DNA of 64,000 nucleotides, from positions 13,888,001-13,952,000 of the forward strand of contig OX442316.1 in the NCBI GenBank assembly GCA_949358305.1. The letters run 5' to 3'. The DNA comes from Strigamia acuminata. Its lineage: Eukaryota; Arthropoda; Chilopoda; Geophilomorpha; Linotaeniidae. Below the pieces are notes generated by a model. The model was not told where the DNA came from. It searched no databases and was given only the letters and a program-made list of their open reading frames with translations. Of this stretch, positions 63,892 to 64,000 are shown piece after piece. A program made the translations under genes and the position numbers. The number at the start of each line of letters is the position of its first letter. Positions within the stretch are counted from its first letter, which is position 1.

Positions 63892-64000
63892 GTAAGAAAG
63901 CCACTTTACTTAATTATAATTCCACTTTTCTAATCTGAAAAGTTGTTGCTGTTGTTTTGTTTGTTTTGATGTTCAGCTTTAAATGTACAATTTACGGAAT

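Noticed and set aside
1-64000. CRISPR arrays, rRNA, tRNA genes, bacterial operons
   Set aside because: No regularly spaced repeats, no cloverleaf with A and B boxes noticed, and all genes are intron-bearing eukaryotic genes.

Overview
This is a eukaryotic window, almost certainly from an arthropod. It is AT-rich and full of introns, with GT-AG splice sites, many introns of only 50-70 bases and a few of several kb, 5' UTR introns and poly(A) signals. There are no bacterial operons. The arthropod call rests on a chitinase with peritrophin-type chitin-binding domains and on a GalNAc-transferase that reads like insect Pgant5. The window also carries PMS1, MINDY4 and TMIE homologues. As far as I know PMS1 is absent from Drosophila, so a dipteran is unlikely. 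I cannot name the species. Gene models were built by hand by joining exons whose splice phases close and whose translations follow the named family.

Layout. 1-11.7 kb holds no coding gene I can defend: it has a pogo-like MITE, some CpG-richer patches that may be 5' UTR exons, and AT-rich DNA. 11.8-31.6 kb (+) is Pgant5 in ten coding exons, with long introns holding several inverted-repeat elements. 32.7-35.8 kb (-) is PMS1, convergent with Pgant5 and head-to-head with ORMDL (36.8-37.4 kb, +). 38.0-42.3 kb (-) is a secreted chitinase with two catalytic domains. 43.3-46.0 kb (-) is the deubiquitinase MINDY4, head-to-head with eIF3f (46.9-48.1 kb, +). 48.2-50.6 kb (-) is PSMD9, with a complete pogo/Tigger-like transposon nested in one intron. 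50.95-51.9 kb (+) is a YjbQ/UPF0047 protein. 54.5-56.4 kb (-) is a TMIE-like membrane protein. 58.7-59.3 kb (-) is a secreted avidin-family protein. 59.9-62.4 kb (-) is a CUB-CUB-trypsin protease. A possible first exon of another + strand gene lies at the right edge.

The genes are mostly unrelated housekeeping or secreted functions and do not form one pathway. The main points of interest are: (1) the avidin homologue, which keeps nearly all biotin-contact residues; (2) the pogo-type transposase, which keeps a 461-codon open frame and DNA-binding domains but has lost two of three catalytic aspartates; (3) a duplicated MINDY4 first exon and MINDY4/eIF3f promoter block, joined to a fragment of the same transposase; (4) the two-catalytic-domain chitinase architecture; and (5) a cluster of CACGTG boxes at the TMIE-like gene.
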